A stretch of 64,000 bases of DNA from Circinella minor (GCA_016758965.1 JAEPRB010000003.1:372001-436000), one strand, 5' to 3'; positions 34,079 to 47,203 are shown, numbered from the stretch's first letter. Made by a program: numbers and translations. The notes: generated from the letters alone by a model not told the origin.

Positions 34079-35815
34079 GTACAAAACATCATCAATATTC
34101 ACGCAAATATAGGATTCGACCTACTACTATCCTTTTAACAATATTATGTTGTCGCCACTACGTATAAAGATATAAACAATCCAACGAATATGATATTTGA
34201 TTTGATTGATTAGATTTAGGGTTGTTATACTGTACATAGCAGCTATGTACATCTATTGGTGAATTGAGGATTTGTCAAGAGGAAAACGGCACAGACATCC
34301 ACTAGCTAGTCTCAGGACTATACAAAATAACTTAAAAAAAGAACCATCATAACTGGATAAACTCCGTAGCAGAGCAGGAGAAGAAGAGAACGGAATATTG
34401 ACACTCGTCATATTAAGGAATTACAAAAGGAAATGAACTACGTACGTAATTTGATTGCCCATATATTGTATATATCCAATTTCTTGAAACTGTTTATATT
34501 ATTGATACTTAAAAATAACTCCTTTATGTCATCTTACTGTTATCATTAACTTGGTAACTACCACTACTATTTACAGAAGAAAGATCTTTACAGTCATTTT
34601 ATTATTTTATTATAATGTTGAATATATATTATATTTTCTCCGCATGCTTATACCATGTAGTACTTTGACATTTGATTTTCAATATTGCAACATGCAAGAA
34701 TATTCTCTTATATAGCTTATTATACACGTGTCAGAGTATATACTTCTAGAGTAATGACAAAACCAGTATATATAGTAGTCTATTAAGGTGCTATCCCTTT
34801 TAATTGATACTTATGAGATGCTAATGTCCCTATATGAGCAATCCAGATATTATCTTATTATACTTACCCGGGTATTTTGAAGGCTGTCAAAGACACATGT
34901 ATATACTTAGTGAATTGAAAGAAAATAAGCATAAGGGGTGTAAATGTAGGAGGGGTGAGGAGGGGAGACACAAGTATATTACGACTCTTTCATGGGAAAA
35001 AACGTTCCAGGAAATTATGGGATGAGAACGGTTTTCTTAACATCCCATAGAGGAGGAAGGAAGGATTGAAGGAAGGAAGGGAGGGGGATTAAGCCCAAGG
35101 AGAGAAAGAGAAAGTAATACGTACCTTTTGTATTTTATTATTATTATATATTTCACTCTTTAAAACCTTTGTGTATCTTTAAATCACTACCTAAAATGAG
35201 AACGGTCAATGATACTATGTATTATACACTACAAAATCATAGAACGAATTTAATAATTCTATTCAAACAAAAAACAAATTGATCTACACGAAAAAAATAG
35301 GGTTTTTTCATCTCTGCTCTCTCTGTCTTTGTCTTTCCCCTATATTAATGATATGGAAATAATCGTATACCTTAATCGCCATATATATTATATCAGAGTG
35401 TCAATATTATTTTGTTACCAAATGCGAAACCAAAAAAAAAAGTAGCTTTCAGACCCTGTGCAACATTTTTAGTTCTTGTGGTAAAATAATATTAAAGCTT
35501 TATTCCCAGAAGACTAAAATAAGAGTGAAGATCATCTCATTTGCGCACAGGTATCTCTTTTTTTTAATACGTAACATCGCTGTACGTACTACAAACACTA
35601 CGAAGTATATACACACATATAAACTTAATTGTCTTGTTTCTACTTCCTCCCAAAAAAAAAAAAAATCATGCTTTGTTGTTCGATTTGAAGTTGCACATAT
35701 ACTTTTTTTTCACTCCCTATTTTTTTTTTTCGCTTACATCCTTTTTTTCTTGCTCTTGTTTAATTCCCGGCTTTACTGTTGCCACCCATCTATAATTAAT
35801 AATCTTTCATTCTTC

Positions 35816-35880
35816 TCTCTTTCTCTCTCTCCCTCTCTCTTTCCTACTCTTTCACTCTTCCCCCCCCCCACTTTTTATTA
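35816..35880 (+). promoter_or_regulatory. CT-rich promoter/leader tract before the Arf GEF gene
   Basis: A run of CTCTCTTTCTCTCTCTCCC-type sequence followed by nine or ten C, ending about 60 bases before the ATG of the Sec7 gene. Pyrimidine-rich tracts of this kind commonly mark fungal core promoters and transcription starts. Position and composition are the only evidence. Confidence 0.45.
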
Positions 35881-35937
35881 CTGTATTTTCTTTTATTTTA
35901 ATGTTACTGTACTTATTTTGAATTTCGACGATTAAGT

Positions 35938-38900
35938 ATGCGTGACAATGATCATTACCAGTTGACGTTCCCAAATTCACGGCAAATGACAGGAATATCG
36001 TTAAATCAACATCTTAACAACGATTTACGTGGTAGGTCATATATATGTGCTTATTGCTCTTACTGACACATATGGTTTCTTTTATTTTAAATTTTTAATT
36101 AAAAAATATATACATATACGTATAAAAAAAAGGTTTTGCGGAAGACCAATTCCGAGATCCCATCATATCAAACAACAATAACGACGATCCTGTTATCTCT
36201 GACACACCAACATCCATCACTTCTGTTATCAACAACAATATAATTACTGTAAAAACAAAAACAGTAAAAAAGAAACAGCGATTATTATCATTACCACGTT
36301 CACTTGCGATATTACAGTTTTTTGATAACAGTCAGCAGAAAATTAATAAAAGAGTAGTAGCTAACAACAATAATAATAATACTAGTACCAAAAAGAAAAG
36401 ACGAAGGGATTCTTTGACAAGGGTAAGGATTGGTCCGTTTTTATATGTATCATACTTCTTTATTATTATTACTATTATTATCTTCTGTTTATTTTTCACT
36501 TGGCTACATCAAGAAATTTGAAATATAACACATATAAATTATAATACGTACCCCCTTTTTTATTTTATTTTATTTTTACAACCATCATGTTTCAGTCTTT
36601 AAGTATATTGTTCCGTCGACTCCGACCGGTAAGAAAGATACTCTAAATTAATGATAAATAGATTACTTTTTTTGAACATATTTTAATTATTAACATAATT
36701 AAAGAGTTTACGCCGAAATAATAAAAAACGAAAAGAGGATGATGTTGATAGTGTTTTTACCTTTGCTGGGAACAAATCACATGAACAACAGCAATTTGTA
36801 CACCAACAACACAGTAAAAACCATCATCATCACCATCATGGAAATGATGATAACATTCAATCGAACATAATATCTGTTGCAGTCCCAATATCATCAAATA
36901 ATAGCCATAATAATTATAGCAATAATTCATCATCATCTGCAGCATCATCACAGCCTAAAAGTATTAATCGAGTTTATAGTGCAAGTTGTACATCCGGATC
37001 CAAAACAGTAACAACCACCACTGATAATAGCACCATGACAACTGCTGCAACATTTATATCCGATTCATCTCTCATTGATGCTGCAGGAATTGATTTCGAT
37101 AGTACTTTTTTTTCAAAAATGCAACATCCGACTGAAAACAACAGTGCAGTGTTAGTAGAAAAAGAAGATTCAACAAATAATAACGTTAATAACAATACGT
37201 CATCTACGTATCAGCAACAAGAACAGCAGCAAATATTGAAAAAACGTGAATCTCGCAGTAGTATTATTAGTAGAGCTGCAAGTCGATCAACTATTACTGT
37301 GAATTCAATTTACAATACTTTTGCACGGGACGACGAAGATGCTATATCTTCGTTATTTGACATGCCATCTAATATCAGAAACCATGGTCGATTGTCAGTT
37401 TGTAGTAGCAAATTTTCACTCAACTGCTCAGCTAGTACATGTATCGATGGAAAACAGCAAAAACAACACCACCCGGAATTGTATCATAGTCAGAATAACA
37501 GCAATAATAATAGTAATACCAACGTCGATGAAATGGAACATGAAAAACAGCAGCCAATTGCAAATAGAGGTCACCCTAATGAACGGCGGTTATCACAATC
37601 ATCATCTACCGTAATACATCACTATTCGATAGATTATCAAGATATCAACTCGAATGAGAACCAACAGCAGCAGCAACAAATATTACCAGTAGAAGATCAC
37701 CAAGACAGCAACGATGTAAATGAAAATTTGATATCCATACCTCCCAATACGAACATCAATGTGGAAGATGAAGCAGATCAAGCAGCAATTGAATATATAA
37801 AATTAACGGCTGAACGACTTTGGAACGAAGATGAAGGAATATGTGAACGTAAAAGAATAGCCGAATGGCTTGGTACAAAGTATGTGAACCAATTTATTTC
37901 TTCATAATATCTAATATTTTTTTATTATTATTTTTTCTTGTGTCTCAATTCTAGATTCATGAAAGGGTTAGATCTTGTTTTGGGGTAAAACCCTGCTCTA
38001 AAAAAAATACAGAAAGTGGTAGTCTAAATTATTACCTTCTCATTAATTTTATTATTAGTGACAGTTTCAGATCTAAAGTATTAAAATATTATATGAATTA
38101 TTTCAATTTTGCGGGGCAAAGAATTGATGAGTCATTTCGGGTGATTTGCAACAAAATGTATTTTAAAGCAGAAGCTCAACAAATTGATCGTATTTTGGAG
38201 GTATTCGCTCGTCAATATTTGGATTGTAATCCATTCACTATCATGTGTAACCATGGTAAAGTTTGTATATTTTGTATTTTTTTTCGACATATTAAAGAGT
38301 GATGTTATCCCTGTTTTCCAATGACAATAACAATATTGAAGTGCTTACATAATAATTATTACCGTAATAGATATTATACATGCAGTTGTTTACTCATTGT
38401 TACTTTTAAATACGGATTTACATTGCGCACACGAAAATCATAAAAAAATGACAAGAGCAAAATTTGTTAGAAATACCATGGAGACCATTGGTGATTTAAA
38501 AGAAAAGGCTTCTACTACGGCTGCTACAACATACAAGGCTGCAACTCCAGTCCTCAATCGAGAAGATAGTGATGATATTCCAACAACACAGTCATCAGCA
38601 TCAGTGGAAACAAATAGCCAACAAGCTGAAAAAATGAATCGAGGAAACGGCTTTTTACCAATAAGTGATGGTGTTTTTTCAGTGTTATCATCGGCTTCGA
38701 TTGCTTCTTCACGTTGGATGTTACGAAGGAGTATCAGCTCAAAAAGCTTCAATAGTGTACCAAGCACAAGTAGACGATCATCTTCGACAACAGCGACAAA
38801 ACAGAATAAAAGAAATTCGGTAACTTCTGGTAATCACAGGAATAACGAGTCTGAAAATGATGAAAATAAGTTTGCAGTAAAATCAATTGACAGTCGAGAA

Positions 38901-40659
38901 TCATGGTTGGGAGATATGGAAAATCTTTTAAAGGTTTGTATTTATACATACAATTGGTACTGTTTTTTTTAATAATATATATTTTTGGCTACTAATATGA
39001 TGTAACTTTACTCTTTTTTCATGTTTTTTTTTTTTTTGAAAAAAAAAAGGAATTGTATACATCTGTAAAGATGAATCAAATCCTTCAAAATAGTCAACAT
39101 ATCGAACGAATACAGCAGCAACAACAATCAACTACAGACATTTGTAGTAATAATAATATTGTAGAATCACCAACAACAAAAAACCAGAAAGAATTAAAGA
39201 ATTCTTATATAACTCGACGTCGTCGTGGTCAATCATTAATTTCACCACTAGCAGGTCTATCTGGTACATTCGATGATATTTCCTTACTAAAACAAAAAAG
39301 ACGGTTATCCCATTCATCTACAGATCCAAATATTTATGCACTTGACAAAGACGCTTATGAAAAAACAGCAACAAATAATGGTGTGGATATAAAAATGTGT
39401 AAAGAAGGCTTGGTGATGCAAAAACATGTTATGGAGGACGCATTAAAGAAGGCACGTTATCGAGGTTGGCAATCTTCTTTTCTGATTGTTCGAGAAGGAA
39501 AAATAGATTTATGCCGGCCACCCTCTATTTCAAAGGAACAAAAGCGAAAAAGTTTATGGGGAAATAATAATAGTCAATATAAAAATTCACATATTCACGA
39601 TTTTTATAATCAGTATGAGGTAAATATATAGACTTAGTACTATTATCACTACAACTACTATTAATACTGCTACGTATTAACTTTATACATATAACAAAAA
39701 GAACCAGTTAGAAAGAACAAAGAAAGACATTAACTTTCAACCTGTTATTATTATTAAACCTTTTATATATAGCAAAACACATTGTATAACAACTTCAAGA
39801 AAGATGAAGCAGAGTTAATACAAAGTATTGATTTGAAACATTCGGTTGCAAACACATTACCACCCCCTGGATGGCATGGCGAACGCCATCATGTATTTAG
39901 TTTACAAACATCAAATGGTGCTGTTTGGTTATTTGAATCTCATAATATGGAATCAACGTTGACTTGGGTAACGTGTTGCAATTATTGGGCTGCTCTTTTA
40001 AGTAAAGAATCATTACCTGGTGCAGTTTGTAATCTTGATTATGGTTGGACTGTGACGACTATTCAAAATAATGATCATCGAGGTAACGACAATAGTAATG
40101 ACGATGATGATAGTGGGAAAATGAATAGCGATAGAAATATGGAGAATCATAATAGTGCGGGTGTGTCCCGGTCATTATTATCTTCTTTTTCACAACAACA
40201 AGATAATGATGATGACGGTGATGAAGATGTGGTAATATCGCATTGGATTCCACCTGCTCCATCAATGATCACAAGTCAAATCTCTGAAACAGAAAAAGTA
40301 CTTGTATTGGAAAGACATTTAATATCTTTGCAATATGAAATTAAAGAACACCGAATAGCTCGAGAAAGTATATATAAAAGGGTAAGTATATTTCAATGTA
40401 TACGCATACAAGAATACTATAACATTACTTCTTTTTGAACTTTTAAGTACGAATACTTTTCTTATCGTGAATCATTATACGTATATGTATATTTTAGTTC
40501 GCTGGACGTAATAATAAGCCATCAGACACTAAAAAATCCAAGGCATTAAATAATTGGGAGCAAAAAATGCAATATTTGCTGCATGAAATACTTAAATATA
40601 GAACTTATAGTGAAGTGTTAAAGTGTTCACCATCTGCTATTAGTCAATCTAGTCAATAA
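35938..40659 (+). CDS. Sec7-PH domain Arf guanine-nucleotide exchange factor
   Basis: Ten exons (35938-36031, 36133-36422, 36596-36628, 36705-37879, 37955-37984, 38059-38255, 38371-38933, 39050-39612, 39775-40381, 40498-40659) give 1237 residues. The first 500 are Asn/Gln/Ser-rich with basic patches and a six-His run. The Sec7 domain (about 505-650) runs WNEDEGICERKRIAEWLG, RSKVLKYYMNYFNFAG, KMYFKAEAQQIDRILEVFA (with the catalytic 'glutamic finger' in AEAQ), YSLLLLNTDLHCAHENHKK and MTRAKFVRNTMETI. A PH domain (about 915-1060) starts KEGLVMQKHV and ends TWVTCCNYWAALLS. A coiled-coil-like tail follows. The layout matches the fungal Syt1/Yel1-type exchange factors acting on Arf GTPases at Golgi or plasma membrane. 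At the exon 8 end I use the GTATGA donor (39613) since the later GTAAAT breaks the frame. Confidence 0.88.
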
Positions 40660-41105
40660 GTCTGTCAACACCCCTCACGCCCCCTCACGCCCTCCTTTTT
40701 TTTTTTGGAGCGACATTATCACCCCATTTACATAAGAATTATTTACTATAACTATTATCATTTGTACATATTATTAAACATTTTTCGTTATATTTTATTT
40801 ATTTATTCCTAGATTTTTATTATTTAATAAATCAAATTAATAATGTTAATTCACCTGAAAAAAGGAACGTGAAAGAGAGGCAAGAGTTTTAGTACAAGAT
40901 GATGTTAATATATAAGTGATGTGTAGTCAAATCAAATGAATTCTGCTATACCGAGTATATATTATTTTTCGAAAATAGCAAACAGTAAAAAAAAAAAAGG
41001 GGAGGGGAGTGGGTTGGAGGAGTGAACTGAATGAAATTATTTGTGAGAAAGATATTATTCGAATATGATAAACAAGGGGTGATGAGTAAGTTGTTTTTAA
41101 TAATA
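40660..41105. other. Intergenic region between convergent genes
   Basis: About 450 bases. Starts with a C-rich tandem (CCCCTCACGCCCCCTCACG near 40671-40690), then AT-rich sequence with AATAAA-like signals and a G-rich patch at about 40998-41020. No gene seen. Confidence 0.4.
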
Positions 41106-41597
41106 TTACAAATTCCTCACAAGGAATAAAGTGGAAGAAACCAAAAGTGTCAAAACAACAAGTCCTTTATAAAAAGTGGTTGAATCATTATTTGCACTAG
41201 AAACATGTATTGGTCCATGTTTCCCAACAGTATCGTCAGGATATGGTGCAGAAGGTATTGGATGAAAACTTGATGATATCGACGAACTTGCAACTCGTGA
41301 AGGCATTGAGAAATGAGTCAATACAAACGTTGTTGATGATGACGATGATGTGAATTGACTATCATAATTGTTATTACTATCGACATCTTCATAATTGGTT
41401 GGTAAAGTTGTAGGTGAACTTGCTGTGGTTGTGGGATTAGTTTCATCATTATTATTCATAGTTATAGTAGTAGTAGTAGCAGTAATATTGGAGGGTAATA
41501 ATGGTATATCATCCTTTTGCTGTTGTTGAGCTGAAACAACTACTGCTATGTTTATACAATAGATAAAGATATAAAATGAAAAAGTGAATTTATACAT
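41106..41597 (-). CDS. Small Ser/Thr-rich GPI-anchored-type surface protein
   Basis: A single exon of 163 residues. It has an N-terminal signal peptide (MYKFTFSFYIFIYCINIAVV, cleaved after about SA), a middle very rich in Thr, Ser and Asn (likely O-mannosylated) and a hydrophobic C-terminus (GLVVLTLLVSSTLFLV) preceded by SSANNDSTTF, which suits a GPI omega site. Such proteins are typical fungal cell-wall or plasma-membrane mannoproteins. The start at 41597 was preferred over 41618 because it puts the signal peptide at the very N-terminus. No conserved domain is visible, so the specific role is unknown. Confidence 0.65.
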   Translation of the reverse strand: MYKFTFSFYIFIYCINIAVVVSAQQQQKDDIPLLPSNITATTTTITMNNNDETNPTTTASSPTTLPTNYEDVDSNNNYDSQFTSSSSSTTFVLTHFSMPSRVASSSISSSFHPIPSAPYPDDTVGKHGPIHVSSANNDSTTFYKGLVVLTLLVSSTLFLVRNL

Positions 41598-42127
41598 GTA
41601 TTCCAGCGAAAGAAGCAAGAAAGAAAAACGAAAAAAATAATAAGGAGCTCAAGAAAACAAAAAGTTGATTATTAGGTGGACATTGAAAATAGGGGATGTG
41701 TGAAGCGGGGGGGGGGAAGAGAAAAGTTGTTCAGGGAGTCAGTAAAATACGTACTTACTGTAAATTCATTAAATTGTTCCAAATATTATATAGTTCTAGT
41801 ACGTAGCAAGATATGATATTGTAAATATAAATATGATTGGTTGGTAGTCTGATTGTTCAGTAACTTTTGATGTATACCAAGAAAATTATGTACGTAGAAT
41901 GATACCTACTTAATATAAAGTCTGAATCTTTACCCAGTCTATTATTGCTTTCAACGCAACAAGTATATCAAAAATTAATTAAAAAAATCCAATCAAGTAT
42001 TCCATTTAAATATTAGAATTATACATAAAAAAGAAAATAGTTGTATGTGTGTTTACAAAAAGTAAAATGTAGTAAGAACAAAGAGAGAGGGATAATAAAT
42101 CTATTAATGATGGAACTTTGATTTTTT
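41598..42127. other. Intergenic region
   Basis: About 530 bases between two minus-strand genes. Contains a G-run (about 41706-41716) and TACGTA sites near 41749, 41800 and 41890. It probably includes the promoter of the small surface protein. No coding frame. Confidence 0.4.
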
Positions 42128-43105
42128 TTAACTATATTTCTTTTTAGCAGCCCAATCGACCCATCGACTTGCAATCAATTTCGTCCATATGGCAAGATAA
42201 CCAAATAATGCAGGTATATATACTTCGCGTTCCCTTTGATCTGATGCATCAATAGTTCTTTGTGCAACAGCACCTGGTGATAATTTTCCACGTGTCGAAC
42301 CAGCTATTGGCCCATTATCATCTTTTCCAATATCCACTGCCGTTTTCCGAAGTTCAGTATCGACGGTGCCTGGACATACAATAGCAATATGAACATTGTA
42401 CCGTTCCACTTCAACACGTAATGAGTCAAAAAATCCATGAAGACTATGTTTAGATGCTGCATAAAGTGCTCTCGTTGGTGCACCTACTTTTCCAGCCAAT
42501 GATGATATGATGACAATATTAGGTGCAACCGATGTTTCGATGAGTATAGGAAGTACCAGACGACAAAGTCGAACAGCTGCCATGTAGTTAACATTGGTGA
42601 TACATTCCAAAGCATTATCATGTGATGATGCTGAATTTTCTTGTTGTTCTTCCTGGTGCACTTGAAAAGTTGAAGGAGTCGTTGATGATGATGATACCTT
42701 GATTCCACAAGAATCCAAAAAAGGTCGCACAGAAATAAGACCAGCGCAGTAAACTACAGTATCAATACCACCTAGTTTATGTTTTGTCAACTCAACAAGA
42801 CGTTCCAAATCATTTGTCTGAATTACATCCCCCGCCATAAATTCAACCTGATCTGATCCTGCTTGTTGACATTCTTGTGATAAAGATTGGAGTAACGATG
42901 TTCTTCGTGCAAATAACATTAATTTAGCACCACGAGATGCATATTTGAGTGCAATGTCTCTACCGACACCAGAACTACAACCTACCAATAAAACACGTTC
43001 TTTATCACTAGGTAAAAGTTGTAATCGTTTACTTGTACTTTTTCTTGTTGAAATGAGGTAAGAAAGCGCAATGGCTGTACATAATGCATATAATGCTTCA
43101 CGCAT
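42128..43105 (-). CDS. Membrane-anchored short-chain dehydrogenase/reductase
   Basis: A single exon of 325 residues. An N-terminal hydrophobic helix (ALYALCTAIALSYLI) anchors the enzyme, probably in the ER or lipid droplets. The classical SDR motifs are present: the nucleotide-binding GCSSGVG (42-48), FARR near the second strand (suggesting NADP preference), a CAG motif (YCAGLIS), NVNY, ISSLAG with the catalytic Ser, and YAASK (Tyr215, Lys219), then PGTVDTEL. This resembles the DHRS7/HSD11B1-like and yeast 3-ketosphinganine-reductase-like groups that reduce keto lipids or steroids. A 40-residue Ser/Gln-rich insert after VRPFLDSCG is unusual. Substrate cannot be told from sequence. Confidence 0.9.
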   Translation of the reverse strand: MREALYALCTAIALSYLISTRKSTSKRLQLLPSDKERVLLVGCSSGVGRDIALKYASRGAKLMLFARRTSLLQSLSQECQQAGSDQVEFMAGDVIQTNDLERLVELTKHKLGGIDTVVYCAGLISVRPFLDSCGIKVSSSSTTPSTFQVHQEEQQENSASSHDNALECITNVNYMAAVRLCRLVLPILIETSVAPNIVIISSLAGKVGAPTRALYAASKHSLHGFFDSLRVEVERYNVHIAIVCPGTVDTELRKTAVDIGKDDNGPIAGSTRGKLSPGAVAQRTIDASDQREREVYIPALFGYLAIWTKLIASRWVDWAAKKKYS

Positions 43106-43226
43106 ATTCTTTTTTTCTTAAAAAAATAATGAGGGAAAAGAAAAAAGAAAGAAAACTTGACAACAAAAGAAAAAATATTTTATTATTTTATTCTATTTTT
43201 TAATTCATCAGACCAGAAATATTTTT

Positions 43227-44890
43227 TTACACTCTTCCTGCCTTTCCTGCTGTTTTGGATCGAAGTTCTGTATTAATTAATTCTTCTAAACCATATTCAT
43301 CATATTGTTTTTGTACAAGTTCTAATTGATGATCCAATTTACTTGTTTCCCAATTAGCTAACTCCAATTCAAATCGACTTTTTCTTGTAGTCGCTAATAC
43401 TTTGATTTCTTCTGTACACAGGTTTCGTTCAGTGGCATGATGTCGTTCCAACTATATTTAGATTTTATTATTATTATGATTAATCTTTAGATCTCTTATT
43501 ATAAAGAAAGAAAAAGCATGTGAAATAATGTAAGCATAAATAAATGTATTTAACAAACCTCTTTTTCTGGTTCAGGTGCCCATGATTGTCTAGGTCGCGG
43601 AGGTGGAGGTTGTGGACTGTATGAATGATGATGCTGATAACCACGATAGGATGATGATAGATGTGATGAACTTGGTGGATAAGGATGATGAGAAGAAGAA
43701 GATAATGATGAAGGTCCTGGTAAAGATCCAGGATAGTGGTGGTGGTGTTGTTGACGATGATGATGATGTGGACTATGATGGTGATAATGGCTACTATATG
43801 GACGTGAATAACTTGGTTGCGGAGGATAGCCTGGGGGTATTGATTGTGAAGAAGCATGGTGTTGTGCTGATGGTGGAGATGGTCCTCCAATTGCACCTAC
43901 AGAAGAAGGTGGTTGTGTTGGTTGTCCAGATATTGGAGTAGAAGGTCTAGATGATGACGGGGGAGATAATTGTTCTGTGTTGGGTCGATATGAACTTCCT
44001 GATGGTAAATTGGATGATGTAGATGATGAAGACGATGTAGATGTAGATATTTTGGGTGGTGGTGGTGGTGGTCCAGAAGGAGGTGGTAAATCGCGTGGTG
44101 GTCCATAATATCGTGAGCTTGATAGGGGCGGTGGACGTGACGATGATCGAGGTGAATAAGAAGAACCAGAAGAAAGTGGAGGTGGTCCCGGGTAATGATG
44201 ACTACGACGTGGGGAGTAAGAAGAAGAGCTATAAGGTGCCATAGGTGATCCAGAACCACTACTTGATCGATGATAATATGAAGAATATCCTCCGCTACTT
44301 GGTGGGTATGGAGGCAGCGGACCAGACGATGAAGAAGAAGAGGCACCAGGTGGAGGTGGACCACCACCACTACTACTATTGCTACCCCCAAGACCATTAT
44401 TACTGCTGCTATGATAAGGTGAACGTCTATCATATGAATCGCGCCTTCCTGGTGAAGGTGAAGATCGACGAGAATGAGGTGGCGGGTATGGATTAGATCG
44501 TCGTGAATAATAACTTCCATATGACTGTCGACGAGGTGACCCCGATGGTGACGATCGAGCAGGAGATGAACCACGCGAAGGTGAATAATGTGAAGAACCA
44601 AGGGATCGTGGATCGGGATAACTTCCGTACCAGTGGTCATCGTGGTATCTATCACTACTTCTACTTGAGCTACTAGAGCCACCACCACCAGGTGGACCAC
44701 CGCTACTACTTATTCCATGGGCTGGTGAACGAGACGATCCATAACGACTACTTGGCGAATAATTGCTGCCATTCCCATCTCGATAATCTCTTTCTGATCG
44801 ATAATTTTCGCCCGGACGATATGTATCTGAACGAGGTCGATCATAATAGTTTCTATAACGTTCATCATAGCCTCGGGAGTACCTTTCCAT
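43227..44890 (-). CDS. Ser/Pro/Tyr-rich low-complexity protein with coiled-coil C-terminus
   Basis: Exons 43559-44890 and 43227-43451 give 518 residues. The first 440 are low complexity: Arg/Tyr-rich at the start (MERYSRGYDERYRNYYDR), then Ser-Pro-Arg, Gly and Pro runs with His clusters, the kind of composition seen in RNA-binding or condensate-forming nuclear proteins. The last 75 residues are ordinary helical sequence (TEEIKVLATTRKSRFELELA then LDHQLELVQKQYDEYGLEEL), probably a coiled coil. The intron has a GTTTGT donor and ATAG acceptor and both exons are multiples of three. I do not recognise the family; the helical tail is the part worth searching with. Confidence 0.7.
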
Positions 44891-47203
44891 TACTGAAAAA
44901 ATAATAATAATTATAATGTAACAAAACGATTTTAACTTTTTATATTATTGCTTGAGCTATATAAAGAAATTTAGGTCAGGAAAAAAAAAGGAGCTTGACT
45001 ACTGGTTATCAAAGTTAGTCACACCAGCAAACATCACCCACACAACCTATTAAAGCCGTTCTTACTGATGTGATGATATCTGAAAATAAGCTCGCCTAGA
45101 GTACAGATTAGTTTTGCTTCCCAGTAACTAGAAAAGTATTTTAATTATTTAGACAATAATCTCAATTTATAGAACCAATAGTCAGTCCAAGTTTTTTTTG
45201 TCACTGTTATTACATAATGTGTCGTAAGAATCCAAACTTATGTGTGAAGCTATATAAGGGTTACAATGACCAAGCAAGTTGAGCATTTGTGTTTCTCAAA
45301 AACTCATCTTATATTATATTGATTATGTGAGTTTCTCCACAAAATCAAGTCTTAGCCTACACGTCAACTATTTCAATCAGTCTGTTACGTAGAGATCCTA
45401 GACTCCGTGTTCTTGAAAGATTAATAATACGTATAATACACATTGATTCCTTTCACATGAATAAGGCTAGCTCATTGTTGGATGTATTTCATATCAGTAT
45501 GAATGTAATGTATTTAATTATGTATATCAAATACAAATTATTATAAAGTAGCTTAATTATCATTATGAAAATAGAAAAAGGATTATGTTGTGATATGTTT
45601 TCATAAATACGTAACCTACGTAAAACAAATAAAGCAAGATAGAGCTAGAGAGAGAATTATATGTAAAGTGATGAATTATACTATAAAAATGGTATATTAT
45701 AGACATTGTATTATAGGGTCAGTTCCGATTTTTTCTTTTGTCAAGCTGTTTTGATAAAATTCATGAGTGGAAGAGGGTTATGATGATATCCTTGAGTACA
45801 TGTAGCAGTCAGCAATATGACCTTTTAATTAAGTACGTAGAGACAACTAAAAGAAAAAGAACTGGTTCTTTGAAAAGGGAAATAATAAATTATTCCTCTT
45901 TGAAAACTCATTTTTAGAGTTATCGACACAATAAAAAACATTACATCATATTACAAAATTTATATTACTTTTTATAAATGTCCCTGTAATTGATTATATC
46001 GGTACAATTCTATTTATTATTTTATATTCATTTGCTCACTTTTAATTAGTACATACCTTTCGTGGTTTTCAGAATGGTTCTTTAATAAAAGCCTTGTTCT
46101 CAGTTATAAGCATCTATTGTTACCTATTACGTATCATAAAATAGAAACTTAATGGTCTAGAATGTTTTATCTTCCCCATTCCTTCATTAATCCTCTCTTC
46201 GCTAGTTCAACATTTTCTCTCACTGAGTCCCTTTTTTCATTAATTATAACTATTTCTCGTCTCTAATCATATATATATATATATATTCACAACGTATCGC
46301 AAAAAACCGTCCGTATGATCATAAGAAAACACAGAGGTAAATCAAATCTATCTGATTTATAGATGACAGTACGTATAAAATATATATCATAACATAATAC
46401 TTGGAGTATATAAAGATAGTATTTAATGCGCGCTTGACATCATAAAAAAAATTAACTAAACGCGATAAATATTATAGTATAGATAACAATATTTTAATAC
46501 TTTTATGTAGTTTGTAATGATATGTAAACTATGAATATTATTTATATTTATGAGAATAGTTTGATACTGTATCTATTAATAAAAATCTAATAGTACAGTC
46601 AATTAAAAGGTATGAATATTATATAGTAATATGCAATGCTAGACTAGTAGGTACAATAATTTTGTATAGTAAGTTATTAAAACTTATTTATAGGTACATA
46701 TTAAAAAGTTGTATATGATTTCTCTCCGTCCTTATAATATATATATATATAATCATACAAATGAATTTTATATCATTGAATATCATAAAAGAAGTTTATT
46801 TCTCTTCTACCCCTGGCCCTATATTACTTGTGCTGCACTAAACCCAACCAAGGGATCGGCCTGGGAATAAATCCTTATGCGGCGCCGAAAGTAGTGCGTG
46901 ACTTGAATGTGTCTACTACGCGTTTAATTCGTTTATTCGTTGTCTTTCACTCTTTCTGCTTTTCTGCGGTTGTACACACATACACACACACACCACTTTG
47001 TAAATACGAGGTAAAAATAAATAAAAACGCGAATCCTCAAACGTTTCCTTAAACCAATAAGTTAAATAATAATTGCCTTTTTTTTTGGTTTCTTTTTGTC
47101 TTCATTAAATAGAATTAAAAAAAAAGGAATAACCTGCATTTGTATCATATTATAACACACTCACACACTCACATATATACTAAAAATTATAATAAAAAAA
47201 ATT
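44891..47203. other. Intergenic region between divergent genes
   Basis: 2.3 kb, AT-rich, between divergent starts. It contains TA runs (46269-46284, 46736-46750), TACGTA palindromes (45385, 45429, 45607 and 45614, 45835, 46129, 46370) and, close to the BTB gene, a less AT-rich patch (46815-46930) and CA repeats (46975-46993, 47154-47172). The plus-strand frame at 46828-47052 begins without ATG and has no features. No gene is supported. Confidence 0.4.

Larger units (their letters stand above)
31103..35815. other. 4.7-kb gene-poor stretch with two long poly-A tracts
   Basis: The largest gene-free block of the window. It contains A31 at 33639-33669 and A27 at 34052-34078, a GGA/GGAAG-rich tract at 35048-35090 and TACGTA palindromes near 33525, 34439-34443, 35119, 35569 and 35583. 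A 45-codon coding-like block without stops (about 32856-32988, plus strand, containing VRIVSGINGVYSIFALLDD) suggests another decayed gene, but the surroundings are too broken to support an annotation. No direct repeats bounding the poly-A tracts were found by eye. Confidence 0.4.

Noticed and set aside
35525..35935. 136-codon frame ending two bases before the Arf GEF start
   Set aside because: Phe/Ser/Leu-rich translation of a T/C-rich promoter tract; no relation to the downstream protein.
43480..44700. His/Leu-rich and Val-rich frames overlapping the Ser/Pro/Tyr-rich gene
   Set aside because: Other-frame readings of the same low-complexity exon; they lack the second exon's coherent continuation.
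46828..47052. 74-codon frame upstream of the BTB gene
   Set aside because: No ATG start, no motif, and position fits the BTB promoter/leader.
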